This document shows positions 15,556 through 21,641 of a stretch of DNA of 21,641 bases, piece by piece. The DNA comes from an uncultured Porphyromonadaceae bacterium (GTDB lineage Bacteria > Bacteroidota > Bacteroidia > Bacteroidales > Muribaculaceae). The stretch's first letter is position 1. Every line of letters starts with the position of its first letter. A program made the position numbers and the translations under genes. Location of the stretch: assembly GCA_900555915.1 (NCBI GenBank), contig USNC01000001.1:1-21641 (forward strand). The letters run 5' to 3'. The notes under the pieces were generated by a model. The model ran no database searches. It saw only the letters and a program-made list of their open reading frames with translations, and was not told the DNA's origin.

Positions 15556-15587
15556 CAAATTTAATTATTCTGACACAAATCTCCAAA
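15556..15587 (-). promoter_or_regulatory. Promoter of the four-gene operon
   Basis: Read on the minus strand, TTTG (complement of 15584-15587) is followed after 20 bases by TAAATTTG (complement of 15556-15563), a full match to the Bacteroidetes -33/-7 consensus. The first ATG of the large gene is 45 bases downstream of the -7 box. Confidence 0.78.
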
Positions 15588-15759
15588 TTAAAAAGTCCTA
15601 TAAATCATATAAATATTGCAATTTAGGGTTTACCCCAAAACTCCGGCGGCACAAGCGGCAGGTTAGTGTGCCATGCCTGATATTTTTTATCCCTATGCCC
15701 GCAGTATGCTCATATATTAGGCATAAATCGGCCTAACCTGGTAATAACTTTGTTAATTT
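15588..15759. other. AT-rich divergent intergenic region with inverted repeats
   Basis: This is the middle of the roughly 310-base gap between the divergent operons; I see no gene in it. Two inverted repeats are visible. CAGGTTAG (15659-15666) pairs with CTAACCTG (15733-15740). TTAGGC (15717-15722) pairs with GCCTAA (15731-15736) across 8 bases. A stray TAACTTTG (15745-15752) resembles a -7 box but lacks a clear TTTG partner. Confidence 0.5.
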
Positions 15760-15803
15760 CGCAAATATAGTTTGTTATATGGATATTTATTATTATATTT
15801 GCG
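15760..15803. promoter_or_regulatory. Operator-like 10-bp inverted repeat at the hipBA promoter
   Basis: CGCAAATATA (15760-15769) and its exact complement TATATTTGCG (15794-15803) are 34 bases apart start to start. The arms flank the -33 box, and the right arm covers the -7 box. This placement fits autorepression by the HTH antitoxin HipB. It does not resemble the TATCC-type E. coli HipB operator. Confidence 0.6.
15771..15801 (+). promoter_or_regulatory. hipBA promoter
   Basis: TTTG (15771-15774), 19 bases, then TATATTTG (15794-15801) is an exact Bacteroidetes -33/-7 pair. The hipB ATG lies 25 bases downstream, so the leader is very short. Confidence 0.8.
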
Positions 15804-15826
15804 TTCTAATAGCAATATATTAAACT

Positions 15827-16141
15827 ATGAATATTCAAGGTATAACTACTAATCAGGATATTCTTGACCTGCTTGCGAAGAGGGTCAGGGAGTATCGGCT
15901 CGCAGCCCGTATGAGCCAGCGTGAATTGGCTGAGAAGTCCGGCGTGGGCTACACCACCATAAGCCATTTCGAGCAGGGAAAACACACCAATATCTCACTC
16001 GGGAATTTCATTTCGCTTCTGCGGTGTGTAGGCATGGAGAGCAGAATGACGAATCTGCTGCCCGAACTTCCCATTCCGCCGATGGCACTGCGCGAGATAA
16101 ACAAACTTATCCCGAAACGCGTAAGAAGAAAGGAGCCGTAA
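15827..16141 (+). CDS. hipB: HipB-like XRE-family antitoxin
   Basis: A 104-aa DNA-binding protein that should neutralise HipA and repress its own promoter. Residues 17-75 form an XRE/Cro helix-turn-helix: KRVREYRLAARMSQRELAEK, then SGVGYTTISHFEQGKHTNIS, with the recognition helix at about 41-49. The C-terminal tail (PIPPMALREINKLIPKRVRRKEP) is basic and probably disordered, as in other HipB proteins where the tail contacts HipA. The TAA stop shares its last base with the ATG of hipA (TAATG), ensuring coupled translation. A perfect promoter and an operator-like inverted repeat lie 24-67 bases upstream. XRE proteins are diverse, but adjacency to a complete HipA makes the antitoxin role secure. 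Confidence 0.9.
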   Translation: MNIQGITTNQDILDLLAKRVREYRLAARMSQRELAEKSGVGYTTISHFEQGKHTNISLGNFISLLRCVGMESRMTNLLPELPIPPMALREINKLIPKRVRRKEP

Positions 16142-17412
16142 TGATACAGAATCTTGATGTTTTCCTATGGGGCAGAAAAGTTGGCACACTTGTGTCGTCG
16201 AAGAAAGGATATGCCCACCAGATATGTTTTTATTTTGATGGCGAGTATGCTGCTTCAGGATTGGATATAGCGCCTCTGCGTGCCCCTTTGTCGGGAATCG
16301 GAGTTAAACGCGGCTTTCCTGTTTATCCAGAGGAAGGGAAAGAATTTTGCGGTCTTCCGTCGTTCATAGCAGACTCGATGCCCGACCATTGGGGGAATGT
16401 GGTGTTTGCTGAGTGGGCGAAAGCCCATCATATCCGAAATAAAGATTTATCCTCGCTTGACCGGCTTGCGTATATAGGGCGGCGGGGCATGGGAGCATTG
16501 GAATTTTTACCCCCGACATCGTCGGAAATGGAGATGCCTTTCAAGGTAGAGATTGCGGAGTTGTCACGGCTTGCACTAATGGCTCAGAACGAAGCGAAGA
16601 ATTTCCATGCTGTGATGAGTCCCGATTTTATAGTCGAGAGCCTTTTTAAAGTGGGAACATCCGCCGGAGGCCGCAGACCAAAGGCTGTCATAAATGTAAA
16701 TCCCAAATCCGGAGAATGCTATTCCGGACAGGTGTCGGCTCCCCTGCCGGGTTTCGTGCCGATGATTATAAAATTCGATGAGCACAGCGAGGTTCCCACT
16801 ACGCGGATTGAATACAGCTACTACCTCATGGCTCTTGACGCTGAATTGAAAATGATGCCGTCAAGTCTCATTCGGGGAGAAAATGAAGTCCATTTCCTCA
16901 CTGAAAGGTTCGACCGCAGGGGCAATGAGAAAATACATGTCCAGACTCTTGCTGCAATGGTTCCGCAATCTTCGTCCTACGAAGATCTTTTTGAGGCGGC
17001 TATTCGGATTGGTATCGGCCCCGATGAACTAAAACAGTTGTTCAAGCAAATGGTCATGAATGTGATAGGAGGCAACGTAGATGACCATAACAAGAATTTT
17101 TCGTTCATAATGGAGCGGAATGGTATTTGGCATGTGGCGCCTGCTTACGACTACACTTTTGCAATTGATACGTCAGGTCCGTTCTACGTCAATTACCACT
17201 GTATGACTGTCAACGGAAAGAATCAGTACATTTCCAAAGCAGACTTGCTCGAAGTGGCTTCGCGCTATGACATAAAGAGTGCGACGGCTGTTGTCGAAAA
17301 CGCAGTGGAGGTTGCCGGAAATTATCGTCGATATGCCTTGCAAGCAGGAGTGCCGGAATCTTGGATTGTAAAAATAGAGGAAGAAATCAACGACCGCATA
17401 TCTCAACTGTAG
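16141..17412 (+). CDS. hipA: HipA-like serine/threonine kinase toxin
   Basis: A 423-aa cytosolic kinase toxin. E. coli HipA (about 440 aa) phosphorylates glutamyl-tRNA synthetase and induces persistence; the target here is not readable. The N-terminal part holds the HipA N-subdomain (VFLWGRKVGTLV... to GLPSFIADSMPDHWGN). The glycine-rich nucleotide/autophosphorylation loop is GTSAGGRRPKA (172-182), with Ser174 comparable to the regulatory serine. The catalytic loop is GNVDDHNKNFS with Asp314 and Asn319, and the metal-binding Asp337 lies in PAYDYTF. All key residues are intact, so the toxin should be active. The start at 16141 overlaps the hipB stop; the frame extends upstream to 16024, but that part only overlaps hipB. 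The full-length protein combines N-subdomain and kinase, unlike the split HipS/HipT systems. A hairpin follows at 17478. Confidence 0.94.
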   Translation: MIQNLDVFLWGRKVGTLVSSKKGYAHQICFYFDGEYAASGLDIAPLRAPLSGIGVKRGFPVYPEEGKEFCGLPSFIADSMPDHWGNVVFAEWAKAHHIRNKDLSSLDRLAYIGRRGMGALEFLPPTSSEMEMPFKVEIAELSRLALMAQNEAKNFHAVMSPDFIVESLFKVGTSAGGRRPKAVINVNPKSGECYSGQVSAPLPGFVPMIIKFDEHSEVPTTRIEYSYYLMALDAELKMMPSSLIRGENEVHFLTERFDRRGNEKIHVQTLAAMVPQSSSYEDLFEAAIRIGIGPDELKQLFKQMVMNVIGGNVDDHNKNFSFIMERNGIWHVAPAYDYTFAIDTSGPFYVNYHCMTVNGKNQYISKADLLEVASRYDIKSATAVVENAVEVAGNYRRYALQAGVPESWIVKIEEEINDRISQL

Positions 17413-17477
17413 TCTGACATCCCTCTTGACCGTGTGTCACAATAGGCTCTATTTTGGGGCCGCTATGAGACGATAAG

Positions 17478-17510
17478 GGCCCGCCGGAGGTCAGGTTTCT
17501 CCGGCGGGCC
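17478..17510. terminator. GC-rich 12-bp hairpin between hipA and ddh
   Basis: GGCCCGCCGGAG (17478-17489) pairs perfectly with CTCCGGCGGGCC (17499-17510) around a 9-base loop. It lies 65 bases after hipA and 54 before the end of the convergent ddh gene. No T-run is evident on either side. Its placement suggests a shared bidirectional terminator. Confidence 0.75.
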
Positions 17511-17564
17511 AGTCGATAAGGTGGATTCACTTTTCGTGTTTATGTGTGCGGAAGGAAGGGTGTC

Positions 17565-18461
17565 TCAGACGAGATGCGCGATAAGGTCCTCGCGGTCGCC
17601 CGGCAGAAGGTCGATCACCGGAATCTCCACCATAGTGTAGGCTCCGGGGGCAAGACGCATCGATGCGCGTGCCACTCCTACGAGAAGCTGTGCTGTGAGG
17701 GCGGGGTTGCATATCGACATGTTGAACTCGAAACGCTGGTTCTGGGTCTTCCCCGAGACTCCCTTGCGCACCATGTGCACGCCATGCCCCATATCCTTGA
17801 CATCGTCCACACTCTCCACGGCCATCACGTGGGTCTCGTCTGACGCGAAGTAGGGGTCTTCCTTGACAGCCTTCGCCACATCTTCCAGGCGCGTGCCCTC
17901 TTCAAGTTCCACATAGACCATGCGGCGGTGCATGCCGTCGCCCTTGGGCATTGTCATGGATAGGGCGTTCTTCACTCCAGCCTTAGACTTCACGCATACG
18001 GTGTGGCCCATGCTCATGCCGGGACCGAAGTTGGTGTAGGTGATTCCCTTCGGAGCGGCCGCCTGCATCAGAGTGCGCACCACAGAGTCACTTCCCGGAT
18101 CCCAGCCGGCGCTGATCACCGACACCTTGCCCGCTTTTTTCGCTGCGGCGTCGAGGCTGCGGCGGAGTGCAGGTATGGAGGTGTGGATGTCGAAACTGTC
18201 TACTGTGTTGATTCCCATGGCAAGATACTGGAGAGCATACTTCTCCACCTCCCTTGTGGGTGTGCACAGTATGGCCACGTCTACGTGGCCGAGTTTGCTG
18301 ATCTCGCTCACCACATCATATTTGCTCAGTTCGGCCGGTATGTCAGATACATTGCGGCGAACCACTCCCGCTATCTCGAAATCAGGTGCGGCCTCAAGTG
18401 CTTCAACCGTGAAGCGGCCGATATTGCCGTAGCCCACTACGGCAGCGCGAATCTTACTCAT
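17565..18461 (-). CDS. ddh: meso-Diaminopimelate D-dehydrogenase
   Basis: NADPH-dependent enzyme that makes meso-diaminopimelate in one step from tetrahydrodipicolinate and ammonia, supplying lysine and peptidoglycan crosslinks (cytosol). The 298-aa protein starts with a Rossmann loop GYGNIG (10-15). It carries family-typical stretches: ILCTPTREVEKYA, NTVDSFDIH, the substrate-site VISAGWDPGSDSV, the FGPGMSMGHTV segment and MPKGDGMHRRMVYVE. Length is normal for this family. It starts at an ATG (18461), has its own promoter 42-71 bases upstream, and converges with hipA, from which it is separated by a strong hairpin. The dehydrogenase route is common in Bacteroidales alongside or in place of the aminotransferase route. 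Identification is confident. Confidence 0.95.
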   Translation of the reverse strand: MSKIRAAVVGYGNIGRFTVEALEAAPDFEIAGVVRRNVSDIPAELSKYDVVSEISKLGHVDVAILCTPTREVEKYALQYLAMGINTVDSFDIHTSIPALRRSLDAAAKKAGKVSVISAGWDPGSDSVVRTLMQAAAPKGITYTNFGPGMSMGHTVCVKSKAGVKNALSMTMPKGDGMHRRMVYVELEEGTRLEDVAKAVKEDPYFASDETHVMAVESVDDVKDMGHGVHMVRKGVSGKTQNQRFEFNMSICNPALTAQLLVGVARASMRLAPGAYTMVEIPVIDLLPGDREDLIAHLV

Positions 18462-18502
18462 GATTATTCTCTTTATTTTGTTACTTACACTGAAAATATT
18501 AA

Positions 18503-18532
18503 CAAATTTACGCCCTTTTTGTCATGCGGCAA
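18503..18532 (-). promoter_or_regulatory. ddh promoter
   Basis: On the minus strand, TTG (complement of 18530-18532, from GTTGC) is followed by 19 bases and then TAAATTTG (complement of 18503-18510), the -7 consensus. The ddh ATG is about 42 bases downstream of the -7 box. The same -7 octamer is used by the four-gene operon. Confidence 0.72.
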
Positions 18533-18539
18533 CCGATTT

Positions 18540-19181
18540 TTAAGCATCATGGAGCGTCTCGAATTCATACCCCTTGCGCGAGAGCGACTTCAGCACGGCG
18601 GGAAGGGCCACGCGCAACTTGCCGATCGACTTAAGCGAGTCGTGGAAATTGATGATGCACCCCGGGCGCACATGCCTGTCTATGGAATCCACTATATCCT
18701 GCGCGGTACGCTCCGGGCGGTAGTCGAGCGTGTTGAGGTCGAACATAACCACCCGGTAGCCGGCGTCGGCGAGCGCACGCTGCTGTCCCGGACGCATCAG
18801 CCCGTGCGGCGGGCGGAAGAGACGCGACTTCAATATGCTGTCGGCCAGGGCCACATCCTCCATCATTTTGCCGGTGCTCTCCTTGTAGGGAGGCCGGTGA
18901 TGAAATGTGTGGTTGCCTACGGCATGTCCCGCATCCACCACCTGACGGTGCAGTTCCGGATAGCGCCGTGCGTTGTCGGCCACCATGAAGAATGTGGCCT
19001 TGGCGCCATGTTCCACTAAGATGCGCAGCAACTCCGGCGTCGATTCCGGTATCGGACCGTCGTCAAACGTAAGAAAGACGGAAGGCTTTTCCCTTCCGGC
19101 GCGAAACAGTACGTCGCGCCGGAAAGCGAAAAGCCTTATTATCCAGGGTATCCTTTCTTCGATACTCAATCGTTCATTCAC
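18540..19181 (-). CDS. Polysaccharide deacetylase (NodB/CE4 family)
   Basis: A 213-aa metal-dependent N- or O-deacetylase of cell-surface or cell-wall polysaccharide. All NodB motifs are present: TFDDGP (38-43, catalytic base Asp40 and metal ligand Asp41), HTFHH (91-95, metal ligands His91 and His95), RPPHG (123-127), and INFHDS with catalytic His180. There is no cleavable signal peptide; the short hydrophobic stretch IPWIIRLFAF near residues 11-20 could hold it at the membrane. The start is a GTG at 19181, only 3 bases after the stop of the DUF2723 gene; no in-frame ATG occurs before residue 66, so GTG is well supported and points to translational coupling. Pairing with a DUF2723 protein is, as I recall, common in Bacteroidetes and suggests joint work on an envelope glycan. 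The actual substrate is unknown. Confidence 0.9.
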   Translation of the reverse strand: MNERLSIEERIPWIIRLFAFRRDVLFRAGREKPSVFLTFDDGPIPESTPELLRILVEHGAKATFFMVADNARRYPELHRQVVDAGHAVGNHTFHHRPPYKESTGKMMEDVALADSILKSRLFRPPHGLMRPGQQRALADAGYRVVMFDLNTLDYRPERTAQDIVDSIDRHVRPGCIINFHDSLKSIGKLRVALPAVLKSLSRKGYEFETLHDA

Positions 19182-19184
19182 TTT

Positions 19185-21602
19185 TCAGAGTTTGGAACTC
19201 GCCTCACTCAGACGCTTCGCGCGTGCTTTGTCAAGGCGCTGGTATTGTTCATATTTCTGAAGGTTCTCCTCATTGCCGCCGTTCTGGAGATAATATTCTA
19301 TCACTGAATACAGCACTGAGTCGATCGCCCTCTCATCTTCCGAACGGGCTGCGTATTCCTCCGGCGAGAGACCGGCAAGTTCGTTGGCGACCTCGCAATA
19401 TTTCGCTATCTCCGCCTCGAAGTCTGCCCATGTCATGCCGTCGCCCCCGGTGCTCTGACCGTTGCGTGTGGCAAGATAATGCTCGTAGTCGTTCTTGAGG
19501 TCGGGGGCGTTGAGTCCATACTGCTTCAGTATCTCATCCACCTTCTTCATGTCGCCGCCGTATTTGCTGTAGAGTTCGATGAAGCGGTAATACTGATACG
19601 GTATCAGCAGGTTCTCATACGTCATCGGCGCGTTGCCGAAGTTGAAGCGCATTGTCTGCGTGTAGGCCACGTTTTTGCCGTATTTCCTGATGAGGCCGAG
19701 AAGCATCTCCAGCCCTTTCTGCTCACGCTTCTTGTCGTTGAGCACTGATTCCGAAGCGAGTTCGCAGTTGAGCTGTGCGAGCGAGAGGGCGGTGGAGAGG
19801 GCATACGGCGCGGCTTTCTCGCTCAGTTTGCTCTGTACCAGATCGGCCACTTCCGCCGACCGGAGGTATTTCTCACGCGCTGCAGCGCTGTCGCCGGCCT
19901 GCATCGCCATGTCGCCTTCGGCAAGAAGCTGTGTGGATACGTCCACCATCGATGTGCGGGTCGACACGAGCATCCGGCGAGCTGTCTCGTCGTAGTAGAC
20001 CTTGCTGCCGTCGGCCGTCTTGTCTGCTCCGCCCCAGAGATAGTTCTTCACCACGTTGTAGGCGCGGTCGGTGCGCGGTGCCATGTCGGCCTGTATCGTC
20101 GGGACAAGCTGATGCACCATGCCGGTGCTCCTCACGTAGGGTGTAAGTCCGAGATGATAGTCCGGACCTACGGTCGATGCCCAGTAGATCGGGCGCGGCC
20201 ATCCGTTGGCTGCGTTTGTGGCTATGATGTCGAGCATCAGTATCTCGCCAAGTCCTATGTAGCCCTTGGCGGCTATGGCGCTCGCGCTCGAGAGGTCTAC
20301 CACTATGCGGTCTTCGATGAGCGTGGAGTCTTCCGGAGCCACAAGGCCGCGTTCAAGCACCTTCTTCCTGTCTACGGGTATGGTAAGTGTCGATGCCGAC
20401 AGCATCGGATAGCCGTAGCGGTTGTTGTCCTTGTTGGCATAGAGGTCTTTGAGTGCGGTTAGAAGGTCGGCCTGTCCGCCGCGGCCGGGAAGAGTCACGT
20501 CAAGTTGGCCGTAGGCGTAGTCGGCAGGGGTGGCGGTGAAGTCTACAGGTGCCGCGTCGTAGCTCTGCATCCGCTGCTGGTTGGCATACCAGTCGGAGTT
20601 CAGATAACTGAGGTTGATGATCTTCACGTCGGGGCGCACTCCCTCCACTTCCTGCACATACCAGAGCGGGAAGGTGTCGTTGTCGCCGTTGCAGAATACT
20701 ATGGCGTTGGGCTCAAGGCTGTTGAGGTAGTTGATGGCGAAGTCATGCATCGCGTAGCGTCCGGAGCGGTCATGGTCGTCCCAGGTCTGCGACACCATCT
20801 GCAGGGGAACTGCAAGCGACACTGCGGCCGCTCCCCAGGCGATGGCTCCCTTCAGGTCTTTCTTCTTGGCTGCCGGAAGCAGGCACAGCAGTTTCCAGAG
20901 TCCCGCAACTCCCATTCCGATCCAGATGGCGAAGGCGTAGAAACTGCCTGCGAAGGCATAGTCTCGCTCGCGAGGCTGGTTCGGCACCTGGTTGAGGTAG
21001 AGCACTATGGCGATGCCGGTCATGAAGAATAGGAAGAAAACCACCCAGAACTGCTCTATGCCGCGGCGTCCCTCAAACGACTGCCAGCAGAGTCCCAGAA
21101 GTCCGAGAAGGAGCGGAAGCATGTAGAACACGTTGTGCCCCGGATTGTCCTTGCCGAGGTCGTCGGGAAGGAGACTCTGGTCGCCGAGGCGCGCATTGTC
21201 GATGAAGGGGATGCCCGATATCCAGTTGCCGGCGTCAAGTTCGCCGCTCTGGTTGTTGATGTCGTTCTGGCGTCCGGCGAAGTTCCACATGAAATAGCGC
21301 ATATACATGTGGTTGAGCTGATAGTTGAGGAAATATGCCAGATTCTGTCCGAACGAGGGCTTGAACGCATATTTCGGCGGATATGCCACTCGGCCGGTCA
21401 TCTCGTTGTATTGCGGCTCGACGTTGATGTCGAGTTCCGGTATCTCGTTGCCGTCGCGGTCAAGAGCGTGGATCTCCACAAGGTTCGAACTTGTGGTGTC
21501 GAGATTCACCCATTCGCGGTATTTGCTCTCATGCTGGCGGCTGTAGATGCGCGGGAAGAGCATGTTGAGTTCCGGATTGTAGACCGGTTCCGACTTGTAG
21601 TC
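19185..21602 (-). CDS. DUF2723 membrane protein, N-terminus missing at contig end
   Basis: The C-terminal 805 residues of a large DUF2723 protein (related to TMEM260 and protein O-mannosyltransferases). The five residues MYKRQ that would precede it are translated Nextera adapter, so the apparent start is false and the gene is 5'-truncated. Full-length relatives are, from memory, 1000 aa or more. Visible family text includes WNFAGRQNDI, QPRERDYAFAGSFYAFAIWIG and CNGDNDTFPLWYVQEVEGVR. Membrane helices lie at about residues 158-174, 185-203, 215-242 and 253-272 of the genomic part. A long soluble domain, probably periplasmic, follows, with helical repeat-like sequence towards the end. The likely role is transfer of lipid-linked sugar to an envelope acceptor, inferred from family. 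It is coupled to the deacetylase gene 3 bases downstream. Confidence 0.9.
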   Translation of the reverse strand, partial: DYKSEPVYNPELNMLFPRIYSRQHESKYREWVNLDTTSSNLVEIHALDRDGNEIPELDINVEPQYNEMTGRVAYPPKYAFKPSFGQNLAYFLNYQLNHMYMRYFMWNFAGRQNDINNQSGELDAGNWISGIPFIDNARLGDQSLLPDDLGKDNPGHNVFYMLPLLLGLLGLCWQSFEGRRGIEQFWVVFFLFFMTGIAIVLYLNQVPNQPRERDYAFAGSFYAFAIWIGMGVAGLWKLLCLLPAAKKKDLKGAIAWGAAAVSLAVPLQMVSQTWDDHDRSGRYAMHDFAINYLNSLEPNAIVFCNGDNDTFPLWYVQEVEGVRPDVKIINLSYLNSDWYANQQRMQSYDAAPVDFTATPADYAYGQLDVTLPGRGGQADLLTALKDLYANKDNNRYGYPMLSASTLTIPVDRKKVLERGLVAPEDSTLIEDRIVVDLSSASAIAAKGYIGLGEILMLDIIATNAANGWPRPIYWASTVGPDYHLGLTPYVRSTGMVHQLVPTIQADMAPRTDRAYNVVKNYLWGGADKTADGSKVYYDETARRMLVSTRTSMVDVSTQLLAEGDMAMQAGDSAAAREKYLRSAEVADLVQSKLSEKAAPYALSTALSLAQLNCELASESVLNDKKREQKGLEMLLGLIRKYGKNVAYTQTMRFNFGNAPMTYENLLIPYQYYRFIELYSKYGGDMKKVDEILKQYGLNAPDLKNDYEHYLATRNGQSTGGDGMTWADFEAEIAKYCEVANELAGLSPEEYAARSEDERAIDSVLYSVIEYYLQNGGNEENLQKYEQYQRLDKARAKRLSEASSKL

Positions 21603-21641
21603 CTGTCTCTTATACACATCTGACGCTGCCGACGATCTTAC
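21603..21641. other. Nextera i5-side sequencing adapter (not genomic)
   Basis: Bases 21603-21635 are the reverse complement of the Nextera read-1 adapter (CTGTCTCTTATACACATCT, then GACGCTGCCGACGA). The last six bases TCTTAC occupy the start of the i5 index; from memory they fit index S517. These bases should be trimmed. Confidence 0.97.

Noticed and set aside
15659..15740. 8-bp inverted repeat as a mobile-element end
   Set aside because: It lies wholly inside an intergenic gap, encloses no gene, and has no target duplication; chance or regulation is likelier.
16024..16140. Upstream extension of hipA by 39 codons
   Set aside because: It overlaps hipB in another frame, and the TAATG junction gives a natural start at 16141 with the normal HipA N-terminus.
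48..21602. tRNA, rRNA, integrase or insertion sequence marking the island
   Set aside because: I looked by eye for tRNA arms, CCA ends, transposase motifs and flanking direct repeats and found none.

Overview
This is a draft-assembly contig, most likely from a gut member of the Bacteroidales. Muribaculaceae or a close family is my guess from gene content and style; no marker gene is present to prove it. The evidence is Bacteroidetes-type promoters (TTTG, about 20 bases, then TAnnTTTG), no Shine-Dalgarno sites, BspA-like and DUF4886 lipoproteins, a DUF2723 membrane protein next to a polysaccharide deacetylase, meso-diaminopimelate dehydrogenase, and a GAT-type EIIC permease paired with KduI. 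Both ends are Illumina Nextera adapter and not genome: bases 1-47 and 21603-21641. The usable genomic sequence is therefore about 48-21602.

Layout. Bases 146-6705 (+) carry ordinary genes: prephenate dehydrogenase, a MATE exporter, dephospho-CoA kinase, a DUF4886 SGNH-like lipoprotein, a GAT-family EIIC permease, and a KduI isomerase that unusually has a signal peptide. Four of the five gaps in this block hold short tandem repeats with 7- or 9-base periods. A perfect 14-bp hairpin at 6738-6774 closes the block.

Bases 6818-15511 (-) are accessory: a CbbX/SpoVK-like AAA+ ATPase, a small BspA-like lipoprotein, and then a tightly packed four-gene operon. In order of transcription the operon encodes (1) an 1118-aa protein with a large helical N-terminal region and a degenerate GHKL/histidine-kinase-like C-terminus, (2) a 143-aa receiver-like protein in which the phospho-acceptor Asp appears to be His, (3) a 567-aa protein with an intact receiver domain and a C-terminal HEPN RNase motif (RNxxxH), and (4) a 275-aa protein I do not recognise. 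The genes are 11 bases apart or overlap, a good promoter lies in front, and the sequence is visibly AT-richer than the flanks. I read this as a candidate defence system in which a kinase-like sensor controls an RNA-cutting effector through receiver domains. Its architecture resembles Detocs, but with a HEPN effector.

Bases 15827-17412 (+) hold a divergent hipBA toxin-antitoxin pair with a promoter and an operator-like inverted repeat. It ends at a GC-rich hairpin shared with the convergent ddh gene. Bases 17565-21602 (-) return to core genes: diaminopimelate dehydrogenase (lysine/cell wall), a NodB-family polysaccharide deacetylase, and the C-terminal 805 residues of a DUF2723 membrane protein cut off by the contig end. 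The two-component-like operon and hipBA together look like a defence/stress cassette set between metabolic genes.
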